Source of the DNA: Agromyces cerinus | GTDB lineage: Bacteria > Actinomycetota > Actinomycetes > Actinomycetales > Microbacteriaceae | Direction: 5' to 3' | DNA: 64,000 nt | Assembly: GCF_016907835.1 (NCBI RefSeq) | Contig: NZ_JAFBCT010000001.1 | Coordinates: 682,001-746,000, forward strand | Shown: positions 9,942 to 18,287 of the stretch, piece after piece | How the letters are laid out: the number at the start of each line of letters is the position of its first letter | How positions within the stretch are numbered: position 1 is the stretch's first letter | The notes under the pieces: model-generated | Told to the model about the DNA's origin: nothing | Databases searched by the model: none | Seen by the model: the letters and a program-made list of their open reading frames with translations, nothing else | Program-made: the position numbers and the translations under genes

Positions 9942-10279
9942 GATTCGTCTCCGGTGGTGAGTCCGGCGAGCGCGTCGTCGATGCGTCGCCAATCGGTCAT
10001 GAGTGCGTCGGCGAGCAGCTCGCCGGTGGGGCTCGTGCGGTAGAACTTGCGAGGCCGGGCCTCGTCGGTGTTCCACTCGCTCGTCAGCAGGCCCTGCTTC
10101 TCGAGTCGTCGCAGCAGGGGGTACAGGGTGTTCGCGTCGACGAGGATGCCGAGGCTGTTCAGCGACTCGAGCAGCGCGTAGCCGTAGTCAGGCGTGCGCA
10201 GCCGCACCAGGCAGGCGAGCACGACGGTGCCGCGGCGGAGCTCCTGCAGGTGCCCGGCGGTCGTCTCATCGGTGTTCAT
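9938..10279 (-). CDS. PadR-family transcriptional regulator
   Basis: This 113-residue PadR-like repressor has the winged-helix core LQELRRGTVVLACLVRLRTP, YGYALLESL, then NTLYPLLRRLEKQGLLTSEW, with the wing region RPRKFYRTSPTGELL, followed by a C-terminal dimerisation helix. PadR proteins usually repress the gene they are cotranscribed with until a ligand, phenolic or antimicrobial, binds. Here the regulator is first in an operon with two membrane proteins, coupled by ATGA overlaps. The promoter predicts a leaderless mRNA beginning at the ATG. GTGTGAC repeats overlapping this promoter are a plausible autoregulatory operator. Confidence 0.9.
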   Translation of the reverse strand: MNTDETTAGHLQELRRGTVVLACLVRLRTPDYGYALLESLNSLGILVDANTLYPLLRRLEKQGLLTSEWNTDEARPRKFYRTSPTGELLADALMTDWRRIDDALAGLTTGDES

Positions 10280-10281
10280 GA

Positions 10282-10315
10282 GTCACACGATACTGTGCGT
10301 CACACACTAATGCAA
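10282..10315 (-). promoter_or_regulatory. Promoter and candidate operator of the PadR operon
   Basis: On the minus strand TTGCAT (10315-10310) and TATCGT (10292-10287) are 17 bases apart, and the ATG starts seven bases after the -10, so the mRNA should be leaderless. The heptamer GTGTGAC occurs at 10305-10299, inside the spacer, and again at 10288-10282, overlapping the -10 and start, 17 bases apart. This is a natural place for PadR autorepression. Confidence 0.6.
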
Positions 10316-10394
10316 CAGAAACTTCATAGTGCAGCGAATGCCGCGGCTCGCGCCGAACGCCCGATCACGTGGCGCGCGGGGCGACGGCACCTGT

Positions 10395-10462
10395 GAGTCC
10401 GCGGATGAAATGGGCGGCGCGCCGAGTCGCCCCGGCGTGTCGTGGGTCTCATCCGCGGACTC
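10395..10462. repeat. 14-bp inverted repeat with 40-base spacer
   Basis: GAGTCCGCGGATGA (10395-10408) is repeated as its exact complement at 10449-10462. It lies in the 273-base gap downstream of the RamB-like gene and upstream of the PadR promoter. No coding gene is visible in the gap. It may act as a terminator for the regulator gene, but the long spacer is unusual. Confidence 0.5.
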
Positions 10463-10552
10463 GCCGATGCGCGATGCGCGAGGCGGGCAGGGAAGGCGGC
10501 GGGAGGCTGGCGGAACGACGGGCGGCGGGGTGCGGCGAGCCGAGCCGGCGAG

Positions 10553-11995
10553 TTACTGCTCGGCGTGCGCCTCGAGGAACCGGTAGACGGCGGAGTCGTC
10601 GACGCCCGGGAAGGTGCCCGAGGGCAGCGGCGAGAGCACGTGCGCGTGCAGCCGGGCACTCGGCCACGCCCGCCCGGCCCAGCGCTCGGCGAGCTCCGAT
10701 GGGGCGCGGCGGCAGCACGACTCGTCGGGGCAGGTCGACACCGCGCGATGAGTGGTCTCGCGGCCGCGGAACCACTTGGCCTGGTTGAACGGCACGCCGA
10801 CCGAGATCGAGAACTCCGCGGCATCCGTGCGCCCCGTCTGCGTCGCACACCAGAAGGTGCCCGCGGGGGTGTCGGTGTACTGGTAGTTCTCGGTCGTGCG
10901 GTTGGTGTGACCGAACGCGGTGCGGGCGCTCCACTTCTTGCAGACCCACTGGCCCTCGATCGAGCCCGTGACATCGGTGGGCAACGGCAGTCCGTCGTTC
11001 TCGTAGCCCTTCAGCAGGGCGCCGTCGCCCGCGACGCGGAGGAAGTGCAGCGTCATGTCGAGATGGCTCGTCGCGAGGTTCGTGAAGCGCAGCGCCGCGG
11101 CCTCGTGCGTGACGCCGAACGCGTCGCGGAAGTCCTCGATGGCGAGCCGCTTCTCCTTCTTCGCGGCCTGCAGGAAGGAGACGGATGCCTCGCGCGGCAT
11201 CAGGCACGCGGCGGCGAAGTAGTTGATCTCGAGCCGCTGCCAGAGGAACTCCGCGTAGCTCGCCGGGCGTTCGTGCCCGAGCAGCCGGTGCGCCATCGCC
11301 TGCAATGCCATCGACCGCAGCCCGTGGCCACCGGGGATCGAGGCCGGCGGCAGGTAGATGCGGCCGTTCGCGATGTCGGTGATCGACCGTGTCGAGTCGG
11401 GCAGGTCGTCGACGTAGATGAGCTGGAAGCCGAGCTTCTCGGCCATGACGCTCACCTCGCGGTGCGTGAGCGCGCCCGAGCGGTGGCCCGAGGAGCGCAC
11501 CTGGTCTTCGGCCAGCTGTTCGATGTCGGGGAAGTAGTTGTCGCGCTCGCGCATGCGCTCGCGCAGCTCGGTGTTGGCGCGCCGGGCCTCTTCGGGGGTG
11601 GCGATGGCCTCGCTCGCCCGCCGCTGCAGTTCATGGTGGAGCCCGACGATCGCCTCGAGGGACTCGTCGGTGATGCCGCGGCCGGGGCGGATCGCGGGCA
11701 GCCCGAGACTCGCGTACAGCGGGCTCGACTGCGCACGCCCGAGCTCGAGCTCGAGGGCGGCGCGACGGCTCGGCGCCTCGCGGGAGAGGAGGTCGGCCAG
11801 TTCGACGTCGAGCGACGCCGCGAGCGAGTCGAGCAGTGAGAGCTTCGGCTCGCGCTTGCCGTTCTCGATGAGGGAGAGCTGGCTGCCGGCCATGCCGACC
11901 GCCTCGCCGAGCTGATCGAGGGTGAGGCCCCGCTCGCCGCGGAAATGGCGGATGCGCTGGCCGAGGGTCGCGAGATCGGGGGAGCCTGCCTTCAT
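10553..11995 (-). CDS. RamB/ScfR-like XRE-family regulator of carbon metabolism
   Basis: The 480-residue regulator has an N-terminal XRE helix-turn-helix ([20 protein letters not shown] ... [21 protein letters not shown], about residues 10-66), a middle IrrE/DUF955-like region (residues ~200-300, with [19 protein letters not shown] and [13 protein letters not shown]), and a C-terminal Cys-containing domain ([19 protein letters not shown]). This is the architecture of the short-chain fatty-acyl regulator family, including RamB of Corynebacterium and Mycobacterium, which controls acetate and glyoxylate genes. Its promoter region is shared with the divergent pckG, an obvious target. TATCCT lies six bases before the ATG, suggesting a leaderless transcript. 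Which acyl-CoA it senses is unknown. Confidence 0.85.
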   Translation of the reverse strand: MKAGSPDLATLGQRIRHFRGERGLTLDQLGEAVGMAGSQLSLIENGKREPKLSLLDSLAASLDVELADLLSREAPSRRAALELELGRAQSSPLYASLGLPAIRPGRGITDESLEAIVGLHHELQRRASEAIATPEEARRANTELRERMRERDNYFPDIEQLAEDQVRSSGHRSGALTHREVSVMAEKLGFQLIYVDDLPDSTRSITDIANGRIYLPPASIPGGHGLRSMALQAMAHRLLGHERPASYAEFLWQRLEINYFAAACLMPREASVSFLQAAKKEKRLAIEDFRDAFGVTHEAAALRFTNLATSHLDMTLHFLRVAGDGALLKGYENDGLPLPTDVTGSIEGQWVCKKWSARTAFGHTNRTTENYQYTDTPAGTFWCATQTGRTDAAEFSISVGVPFNQAKWFRGRETTHRAVSTCPDESCCRRAPSELAERWAGRAWPSARLHAHVLSPLPSGTFPGVDDSAVYRFLEAHAEQ

Positions 11996-12017
11996 GGCTT
12001 AAGGATAGCGAAAGATC

Positions 12018-12075
12018 GCACATTCTTAACGCTCCAAATGGCCGAACGGATGCCCCAACAGCGCGCATTCTTGAA
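12018..12075. promoter_or_regulatory. Two similar boxes between the RamB-like gene and pckG
   Basis: GCACATTCTTAA (12018-12029) and GCGCATTCTTGA (12063-12074) are near-identical direct repeats with starts 45 bases apart, in the divergent promoter region. The first covers the probable -35 area of the regulator gene, the second is 50 bases before pckG. They are good candidates for binding sites of the RamB-like protein or another carbon regulator, though they differ from the known RamB box. Confidence 0.4.
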
Positions 12076-12124
12076 GTACGAACCAGTTCCGGCTCACGTC
12101 GGCACCAATTTGGAAGGGACGAAG

Positions 12125-13990
12125 ATGACCATCTCCGAGTTCTCGATCGGTACAGAGGCATCCGACTCGGCCGGCAGCATCCGTCGCGGCACCACCGACG
12201 CAGCCCTGCGCGCGTGGGTCGACGAGATCGCCGGCCTCACCAAGCCCGACGAGATCGTCTGGTGCGACGGTTCGCAGCACGAGGCCGACCTACTGACGAA
12301 GCAGCTCGTCGCCGAGGGCAAGCTCATCAAGCTGAACCCCGAGTGGCGCCCCAACAGCTTCCTCGCGCGCACCGACCCGAAGGATGTCGCGCGCGTCGAG
12401 GACCGCACGTTCATCTGCTCGACGTACGAAGAGGACGCCGGCCCCACGAACAACTGGCGCGACCCGCGTGAGATGCGCTCAGAGCTGACCGACGTCTTCG
12501 ACGGCTCGATGAAGGGCCGCACGATGTACGTCGTGCCCTTCTCGATGGGCCCGCTCGGCGGCCCCATCTCGCAGCTCGGTGTCGAGATCACCGACTCGCC
12601 CTACGTCGTGCTCTCGATGGGCATCATGACCCGCATGGGCGATGCCGTCTACCGCCTCATCGAGGCCGGCGAGCCGTGGGTGCGCACCGTGCACTCGGTC
12701 GGCTACCCGCTCATCGACGGCGTGGGCCACCGCCGCGCCGAGGCCGACTGGCCCTGCAACGACACCAAGTACATCGTGCAGTTCCCCGACTCGCGTGAGA
12801 TCTGGTCGTACGGCTCGGGCTACGGCGGCAACGCGCTGCTCGCCAAGAAGTGCTTCGCACTGCGTATCGCGAGCGTCATGGCACGCGACGAGGGCTGGCT
12901 CGCCGAGCACATGCTGCTCATCAAGATCACCTCGCCCGAGGGCAAGGCGTACCACGTGGCCGCCGCGTTCCCGTCGGCGTGCGGCAAGACCAACCTCGCG
13001 ATGCTGCGCCCGACGATCCCCGGCTGGAAGGTCGAGACGATCGGCGACGACATCGCCTGGATGCGCCCCGGCGACGACGGCCGCCTCTACGCGATCAACC
13101 CCGAGGCCGGGTTCTTCGGCGTCGCGCCGGGCACCGGCGAGACCACGAACCCGACAGCCGTGCAGACCCTCTGGGGCAACACGATCTTCACGAACGTGGC
13201 GCTGCGCCCCGACGGCGACATCTGGTGGGAGGGCTTGACCGACGAGGCGCCCGAAGAGCTCACCGACTGGCAGGGCAAGCCGTGGACGCCCGACTCCGGT
13301 CGCCCCGCGGCGCACCCGAACTCGCGCTTCACGGTCGCCGCAGCCCAGTGCCCGCAGATCTCCGACGACTGGGACGCCCACGACGGCGTGCCGATCGACG
13401 CGATCCTCTTCGGCGGACGACGCGCGACGAACGTGCCGCTCGTCGCCGAGGCGCGCAGCTGGAAGCACGGCGTCTTCATGGGCGCGACGATCTCGTCCGA
13501 GAAGACCGCCGCGGCAGAGGGCACTGTCGGCGAGCTCCGCCGCGACCCCTTCGCGATGCTCCCGTTCTGCGGCTACAACATGGCCGACTACTGGGGCCAC
13601 TGGGTCAAGATGGGCCGCGTGCTCGGTGAGAACGCGCCGAAGATCTTCCAGGTCAACTGGTTCCGCAAGGGCAGCGACGGTTCGTTCCTCTGGCCCGGGT
13701 TCGGCGAGAACTCGCGCGTGCTCGAGTGGATCGTCGGCCGGGTCGAGGGCACGAGCGACGTCGTCGAGACGCCGATCGGCCTGATCCCGGCATCCGGTTC
13801 GCTCGACCTCGACGGCCTCGACATCACGGATGACGCGATCGAGCAGCTCTTCGACGTCGACCGCGACTCGTGGCTCGCCGAGTGCGACCTCACCGACGAG
13901 TACTTCGGCCAGTTCGGCGACCGCGTGCCCGCGGCGCTGCGCGCGGAGCTCTCGAGCCTGCGCTACCACCTGTCGCACCAGGAGGCGTAG
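12125..13990 (+). CDS. pckG: Phosphoenolpyruvate carboxykinase (GTP)
   Basis: The 621-residue enzyme converts oxaloacetate and GTP to phosphoenolpyruvate, GDP and CO2, the entry step of gluconeogenesis. The P-loop region [13 protein letters not shown] contains the reactive Cys and Lys of the GTP-type family. Other family marks are [37 protein letters not shown], and the guanine-loop region [12 protein letters not shown]. The length is normal for the GTP form (~600). GGAAGGGAC precedes the ATG. It is divergent from the RamB/ScfR-like regulator, which probably controls it according to carbon source. With the GapB-type GAPDH nearby, this suggests growth on acids or fatty acids. Confidence 0.97.
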   Translation: MTISEFSIGTEASDSAGSIRRGTTDAALRAWVDEIAGLTKPDEIVWCDGSQHEADLLTKQLVAEGKLIKLNPEWRPNSFLARTDPKDVARVEDRTFICSTYEEDAGPTNNWRDPREMRSELTDVFDGSMKGRTMYVVPFSMGPLGGPISQLGVEITDSPYVVLSMGIMTRMGDAVYRLIEAGEPWVRTVHSVGYPLIDGVGHRRAEADWPCNDTKYIVQFPDSREIWSYGSGYGGNALLAKKCFALRIASVMARDEGWLAEHMLLIKITSPEGKAYHVAAAFPSACGKTNLAMLRPTIPGWKVETIGDDIAWMRPGDDGRLYAINPEAGFFGVAPGTGETTNPTAVQTLWGNTIFTNVALRPDGDIWWEGLTDEAPEELTDWQGKPWTPDSGRPAAHPNSRFTVAAAQCPQISDDWDAHDGVPIDAILFGGRRATNVPLVAEARSWKHGVFMGATISSEKTAAAEGTVGELRRDPFAMLPFCGYNMADYWGHWVKMGRVLGENAPKIFQVNWFRKGSDGSFLWPGFGENSRVLEWIVGRVEGTSDVVETPIGLIPASGSLDLDGLDITDDAIEQLFDVDRDSWLAECDLTDEYFGQFGDRVPAALRAELSSLRYHLSHQEA

Positions 13991-13999
13991 CCCGACGGC

Positions 14000-14029
14000 G
14001 ATGCGCCTCGCGAGATCGCGGGGCGCATC
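14000..14029. terminator. Hairpin terminator after pckG
   Basis: GATGCGCC and GGCGCATC with extended CGCGA/CGCG pairing form a stem nine bases after the pckG stop codon. Confidence 0.6.
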
Positions 14030-14042
14030 TCCGTGCCGCCTG

Positions 14043-14093
14043 CGGATGCCGCGGACGCGCGCGTTCGGGAAGGCGCGCCGCCCGCGGCATCCG
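14043..14093. repeat. Second inverted repeat downstream of pckG
   Basis: CGGATGCCGCGG and its exact complement are 27 bases apart. Together with the preceding hairpin this makes a double terminator-like region before the DUF1622 gene. Confidence 0.45.
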
Positions 14094-14164
14094 TCGACGG
14101 CACTTCGGCACGCCTGACGCCGTGCTGCTCCCTTGCGCGCTAGCGTGTGCCGCAAGGAGGCGCG

Positions 14165-14545
14165 ATGGAGTTCGGCACGGTCATCGAGACGATCGGCGAG
14201 GTCATCGACTTCGTCGGCGTGCTGGCGATCGTGGTCGGCGTCGTCTACGCGAGCCTCGATGCCGGACTCAGGGGCATTCGCGGGAAGTCCCCGATCTACG
14301 ATCGCTTCCGCCGCGTGCTCGGTCGAGCCATCCTGCTGGGCCTCGAACTGCTCGTGGCCGCCGACATCATCAAGACGGTGGCGGTGACGCCCACGCTCGA
14401 CTCGGTGCTCGTGCTCGCGATCATCGTGCTCATCCGCACGTTCCTCAGCTGGTCGCTCGAGCTCGAGGTCTCCGGCCGTTGGCCGTGGCAGAAGCGCGGC
14501 TCGACCGTCGACGAGCCGCCGCTCGTGCAGACCGAAACCGGCTGA
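14165..14545 (+). CDS. DUF1622 family small membrane protein
   Basis: The 126-residue protein has three hydrophobic segments. The first is IGEVIDFVGVLAIVVGVVYA; the second contains LGLELLVAADIIKTV, a signature of DUF1622; the third is SVLVLAIIVLIRTFLSW, followed by LELEVSGRWPW. The function of the family is unknown. I start at the ATG at 14165 because AAGGAGG lies seven bases upstream; an in-frame ATG at 14147 lacks one. It is transcribed alone, between pckG and the ROK regulator. Confidence 0.85.
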   Translation: MEFGTVIETIGEVIDFVGVLAIVVGVVYASLDAGLRGIRGKSPIYDRFRRVLGRAILLGLELLVAADIIKTVAVTPTLDSVLVLAIIVLIRTFLSWSLELEVSGRWPWQKRGSTVDEPPLVQTETG

Positions 14546-14592
14546 CGGCGGTCGCCAGGCCGACCGGGACCGCCGGCGGCCGGTGGGAGTAC

Positions 14593-14617
14593 CATTTCTC
14601 CAACGTCGTGAGAAATG
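14593..14617. promoter_or_regulatory. Palindromic operator upstream of the ROK regulator
   Basis: CATTTCTC-N9-GAGAAATG is a perfect 8+9+8 palindrome 16 bases before the GTG start of the ROK gene. TACCAT (14590-14595) is a plausible -10 that it overlaps, so the site is well placed for autorepression. It also contains the ATG at 14615, which argues against that ATG as the start codon. Confidence 0.6.
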
Positions 14618-14632
14618 AGTCGAGGAGACCGG

Positions 14633-15880
14633 GTGGGCGATCCGACAGGCACGCGGCGCGGAACGAACCTGCCGCGCATGGGCGACTTCAACCAGTCGGT
14701 CGTCTTCGATGCGATCCGCCGGTCGAGCGACGGCCGCAGTCGCGTGGAGCTCGTGGCGGCGACCGGCCTCTCGGCGCAGACGATCTCGAACGTCGTGCGG
14801 CGGCTGCTCGACGGCGACCTCGTGGTCGAAGCAGGCAAGGCGAGTTCCGGCCCGGGCAAGCCGAGAACGCTGCTGCGGCTGAACCCGGCGGGCGCGTATG
14901 CGGCCGGCGTGCACATCGATCCGGCCGTGATGACCTTCGTCGTGCTCGACCTCGAGGGCTCCGTGGTCGCGCACGCGCGCCGCCGCACCCCCATCGCCAA
15001 CGACCCCCGGCTCGTGATGTCGAGCATCCAGGACGGCCTCGACCGGCTGATCGCCGACTCGGGCGTGCGGCGCGAGAAGGTCGTGGGGCTCGGCGTGGCC
15101 GCGCCCGGTCCGATCGACGTCGAACGCGGCACCATCGTCGATCCACCGCACCTGCTCGGCTGGCACCGGGTGCCGCTCCGCGACGCGCTCGCCGAGTCGA
15201 CCGGCCTGCCGGTGCTGGTCGACAAGGACGTGACGGCGGCGGCGGTGGCCGAGATGTGGACCGGGGGCGCCAACGGCGTCGGCAGCTTCGTGTTCTTCTA
15301 CCTCGGCACCGGCATCGGCGCCGGTCTCGTGCTCGACGACGAGGTCGTGCGCGGTGCCTCGGGCAACGCGGGTGAGATCGGGCACATCGTCGTCGATCCG
15401 GGCGGTGCCGTCTGCAGTTGCGGCCTGCACGGATGCATCGCCGCCACCTGCACCCCGCAGGCACTCGTCACCGAGGCCGAACGGCTCGGCGTGCTCGCCG
15501 ACACGCGACTGCGCAGCGGCGCCCACGACGTCGACCTGCGGTTCACGGCGCTCTGCGATCTCGCGGCAGCCGGCGACGCCGGAGCCCGGCAGATCCTCGA
15601 GCGCTCATCGGCTCGCACGGCCAAGGCCGTCGCCGTGCTCGCCGACCTGCTCGATGTCGATCGAGTCGTGTTCGGGGGGCCGTTTTGGCAGCGATTCCGC
15701 CCGTATCACCTGGAGCGCATTCCTGCCCTGCTCGACGAGCTCAGTGTCACGCGGTCCATCCGCCGGGTGCAGGTCGTCGGCACGTCGGCGGGTGAGGATG
15801 TCGGCGCGGTCGGGGCGGCGTGCCTGGTGCTCGAGCGCACGCTCGGGCCGTCGGCGGCGCGCCTGATGCTCGACGCCTGA
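14633..15880 (+). CDS. ROK-family transcriptional repressor
   Basis: This 415-residue regulator has an N-terminal MarR-like winged helix (RSRVELVAATGLSAQTISNV, VRRLLDGDLV) and a C-terminal sugar-kinase-like ROK domain with VVGLGVAAPGP, FFYLGTGIGAGLVLDD and GNAGEIGHIVVDPGG. The zinc motif reads CSCGLHGCIAATC. The usual CxCGxxGCxE ends in Glu, but here it is Ala. GTG at 14633 follows CGAGGAGACC and is preferred over the ATG at 14615, which sits in the palindromic operator and has no ribosome-binding site. It precedes a sugar ABC importer and an alpha-mannosidase and most likely represses them until the sugar is present. Confidence 0.88.
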   Translation: MGDPTGTRRGTNLPRMGDFNQSVVFDAIRRSSDGRSRVELVAATGLSAQTISNVVRRLLDGDLVVEAGKASSGPGKPRTLLRLNPAGAYAAGVHIDPAVMTFVVLDLEGSVVAHARRRTPIANDPRLVMSSIQDGLDRLIADSGVRREKVVGLGVAAPGPIDVERGTIVDPPHLLGWHRVPLRDALAESTGLPVLVDKDVTAAAVAEMWTGGANGVGSFVFFYLGTGIGAGLVLDDEVVRGASGNAGEIGHIVVDPGGAVCSCGLHGCIAATCTPQALVTEAERLGVLADTRLRSGAHDVDLRFTALCDLAAAGDAGARQILERSSARTAKAVAVLADLLDVDRVVFGGPFWQRFRPYHLERIPALLDELSVTRSIRRVQVVGTSAGEDVGAVGAACLVLERTLGPSAARLMLDA

Positions 15881-15910
15881 CACCGGTTCCGAATCGGCTT
15901 CGCGTGGGGC

Positions 15911-15939
15911 TTGCAGAGTAATTCCATTCGATTTACTAT
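15911..15939 (+). promoter_or_regulatory. Promoter of the sugar ABC operon with AGTAA/TTACT half-sites
   Basis: TTGCAG (15911-15916) and TACTAT (15934-15939) are exactly 17 bases apart. AGTAA (15917-15921) and TTACT (15933-15937) form an inverted pair inside the promoter, a candidate operator for the upstream ROK repressor. The predicted leader is about 40 bases. Confidence 0.6.
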
Positions 15940-15986
15940 TTCGACAGACGCGACCGCGTTCGATCCAGCTGGAGCAAAGGAGCACC

Positions 15987-17333
15987 ATGCGTTTCTCTCG
16001 CGTACTCGCCGGCGTGGCGACCGTCTCTGCGGCGGCCCTCGCATTCGCCGGATGCAGCCCGGCGGCAGACGACTCCGAGACGATCACGATCGTCTACCAG
16101 AAGACCGACGGCTTCGTCGCGCTCGACGAGCTCTTCCAGAAGGTGAAGCCCGAGTTCGAGGCCGCCAACCCCGGTGTGACCGTCGAGCTGGAGCCCATCG
16201 TGGCCGACGAGGGCGACTACGCGACGAAGCTCGCACTCATGCAGCAGAGCGCCGAGACGGCGCCCGACGTGTTCTATGAAGACACCTTCCGCGTGCGCAG
16301 CGACGTCGACGCCGGATACCTGCTGAACCTCGACGACCACCTCGCCGAGTGGGAGGACTGGGAGCAGTTCAACGACGGAGCGAAGGAGGCCGGGCGAGCC
16401 GACGACGGCAGCGTCTACGCCGTGCCGCTCGGTACCGACACCCGTGGGATCTGGTACTCCAAGTCGGTGCTCGAAGCTGCAGGCGTCGCGCTCCCGTGGG
16501 AGCCGAAGAGCTGGGAGGAGATCCTCGAGACGGCTCGGGCCGTCAAGGCGGCCTCGCCCGACAAGGTCGCGTTCAACGTGTACTCCGGCAAGCCTGCCGG
16601 AGAGGGTTCGGTCATGCAGGGCTTCGGCATGCTCATGTACGGCACCGACGACACCCTCTACGACGCCGACGAGCAGAAGTGGGTCACCGGCTCAGAGGGC
16701 TTCGTCGATTCGCTGGCGTTCATCGAGACCCTCTACGGCGAAGGCCTCGCGCCGGCGCCCGACGTCGCGCTCGACGGATCGATGTGGCAGAAGCTGTTCG
16801 GCGAGTGGTTCCCCGGCGGGCAGATCGCGGGGACCATCGAAGGGTCGTGGTCGCCCTCGTTCTGGAAGCAGGGCGGATCGTACGAGTGGCCCGAGTACGT
16901 CGACGACATCGGCGTCGCCGCATTCCCGACTCAGAACGGCCAGGGCGACGGTGCGGTGAGCCTCTCGGGCGGATGGACGCTCGCGGTGGGGGCGCAGAGC
17001 CAGAACCCCGACGCGGCGTTCGACTTCCTCGCCATGGCGCTCGACCGTGAGAACGCGCTCGAGTACAACATCGCGAACTCGCAGATCGCGGTGCGCGCCG
17101 ACGTCGCAGAAGACCCGGCGTATCTCGAGGCGAACCCGTTCATCGGCTTCTTCACCGACCTCGTGAGCGTCACGCACTTCCGTCCGGCCACGGCGGACTA
17201 CCCGCAGATCTCGGCCGAGATCCAGGCGGCGACCGAGGCGGTCATGACGGGGCAGATGAGTCCCGAAGAAGCAGCCGCGGCCTACGACGAGGCCGTGATC
17301 GGCATCGTCGGCGATGAGAATGTGACGCAGTGA
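15987..17333 (+). CDS. Sugar ABC transporter substrate-binding lipoprotein
   Basis: This 448-residue family-1 extracellular solute-binding protein begins with a lipoprotein signal: MRFSRVLAGVATVSAAALAF, then AGC with Cys at residue 22-23. The mature part has the typical two-lobe sequence marks (ITIVYQKTDGFVALDELFQK, APDVFYEDTFRV, YAVPLGTDTRGIWYSKSVLE, GGWTLAVGAQSQNPDAAFDF). It should deliver an oligosaccharide or glycoside to the two permeases that follow. AAAGGAGC precedes the ATG. With the GH38 enzyme downstream, a mannose-containing glycan is the likely ligand. This is inferred from gene order only. Confidence 0.93.
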   Translation: MRFSRVLAGVATVSAAALAFAGCSPAADDSETITIVYQKTDGFVALDELFQKVKPEFEAANPGVTVELEPIVADEGDYATKLALMQQSAETAPDVFYEDTFRVRSDVDAGYLLNLDDHLAEWEDWEQFNDGAKEAGRADDGSVYAVPLGTDTRGIWYSKSVLEAAGVALPWEPKSWEEILETARAVKAASPDKVAFNVYSGKPAGEGSVMQGFGMLMYGTDDTLYDADEQKWVTGSEGFVDSLAFIETLYGEGLAPAPDVALDGSMWQKLFGEWFPGGQIAGTIEGSWSPSFWKQGGSYEWPEYVDDIGVAAFPTQNGQGDGAVSLSGGWTLAVGAQSQNPDAAFDFLAMALDRENALEYNIANSQIAVRADVAEDPAYLEANPFIGFFTDLVSVTHFRPATADYPQISAEIQAATEAVMTGQMSPEEAAAAYDEAVIGIVGDENVTQ

Positions 17334-17336
17334 CGG

Positions 17337-18287
17337 GTGGTGGCATCCACATCGGCACTGCGTGACGGCGCCGTCCGGCCGTCGCGGGAACGCCCGAACT
17401 CCCGCGACGGCCGGTCATCGCGCACCTCCATCGCACGATTCCTCCCGGTCGTCCCGTCGATCCTGCTGCTCGCATTGTTCATGGCGGGCCCGGTCATCTG
17501 GTCGGTCACGATCTCGTTCACGAACACCGCGCTCACCGGCCGCAACGCGAAGGATCCGTCGTGGGTCGGCTTCGAGAACTACACGCGACTCCTGCAGGAC
17601 CCGGGGTTCCCGGTCTCCGTCTGGCTGACCGTCGTCTTCGTCGTGGCATCGGCGGTCATCGGCCAGAACGTGCTCGGGCTGGTGATCGCGTTGCTCCTCG
17701 GCAGGGTGGGTCGCGTCACCCACGCGATCGTGACCACGATCGTGGTCGGCGCCTGGGTGCTGCCAGAGATCGTCGCGGCGTTCGCGGCGTACGCGTACTT
17801 CGCTGACGACGGAACCCTCAACCAACTGCTCGCGGGCATCGGCATCGACGGTGCGAACTGGCTCTACGAGTTCCCGATGCTCGCCGTGATCCTCGCGAAC
17901 GTCTGGCGCGGCACCGCGTTCTCGATGATGGTCTACGAGGCGGCGCTGAACGACGTGCCGCCCGAGATCACCGAGGCCGCCGTCATCGACGGGGCCGGCG
18001 GACTCAAGCGACTGATCTGGGTGACGATCCCGATGATCCGGGGGAGCATCGCCACCAACCTCATGCTGATCACGCTGCAGACGCTCGCGGTCTTCACGCT
18101 GATCTGGGTGATGACGAAGGGCGGCCCCGGCATCAGCAGCACCACGCTGCCGATCCTCGCCTACCAGGAGGCGTTCAAGTTCCAGGAGATCGGCTACGGA
18201 TCGGCGATCGCCGTCGTCATGATCCTGATCGGCGCCGTGTTCTCCGTGCTCTACCTGCGCACACTCCGGCCCGGGAGGGACGCATGA
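17337..18287 (+). CDS. Sugar ABC transporter permease (MalF-like)
   Basis: The 316-residue permease has six membrane segments. The EAA loop that docks the ATPase reads EITEAAVIDGAGGLKRLIWV, followed by TIPMIRGSI. A basic, unstructured N-terminus of about 35 residues precedes the first helix. The start is one of two adjacent GTG codons (17337 or 17340), four or seven bases after the binding-protein stop. Its stop overlaps the start of the next permease (ATGA). No ATPase gene is in the operon, so a shared MsiK-type ATPase encoded elsewhere must power it, as is common in actinobacteria. Confidence 0.92.
   Translation: MVASTSALRDGAVRPSRERPNSRDGRSSRTSIARFLPVVPSILLLALFMAGPVIWSVTISFTNTALTGRNAKDPSWVGFENYTRLLQDPGFPVSVWLTVVFVVASAVIGQNVLGLVIALLLGRVGRVTHAIVTTIVVGAWVLPEIVAAFAAYAYFADDGTLNQLLAGIGIDGANWLYEFPMLAVILANVWRGTAFSMMVYEAALNDVPPEITEAAVIDGAGGLKRLIWVTIPMIRGSIATNLMLITLQTLAVFTLIWVMTKGGPGISSTTLPILAYQEAFKFQEIGYGSAIAVVMILIGAVFSVLYLRTLRPGRDA

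Noticed and set aside
10280..10552. Possible small gene in the gap after the RamB-like gene
   Set aside because: Short open frames here are Arg-rich, lack ribosome-binding sites, and cover an inverted repeat.
12479..15526. A 1015-codon minus-strand frame opposite pckG and the ROK gene
   Set aside because: Mirror frame of well-identified genes; composition is biased toward Arg, Asp, Val and His with no motif.
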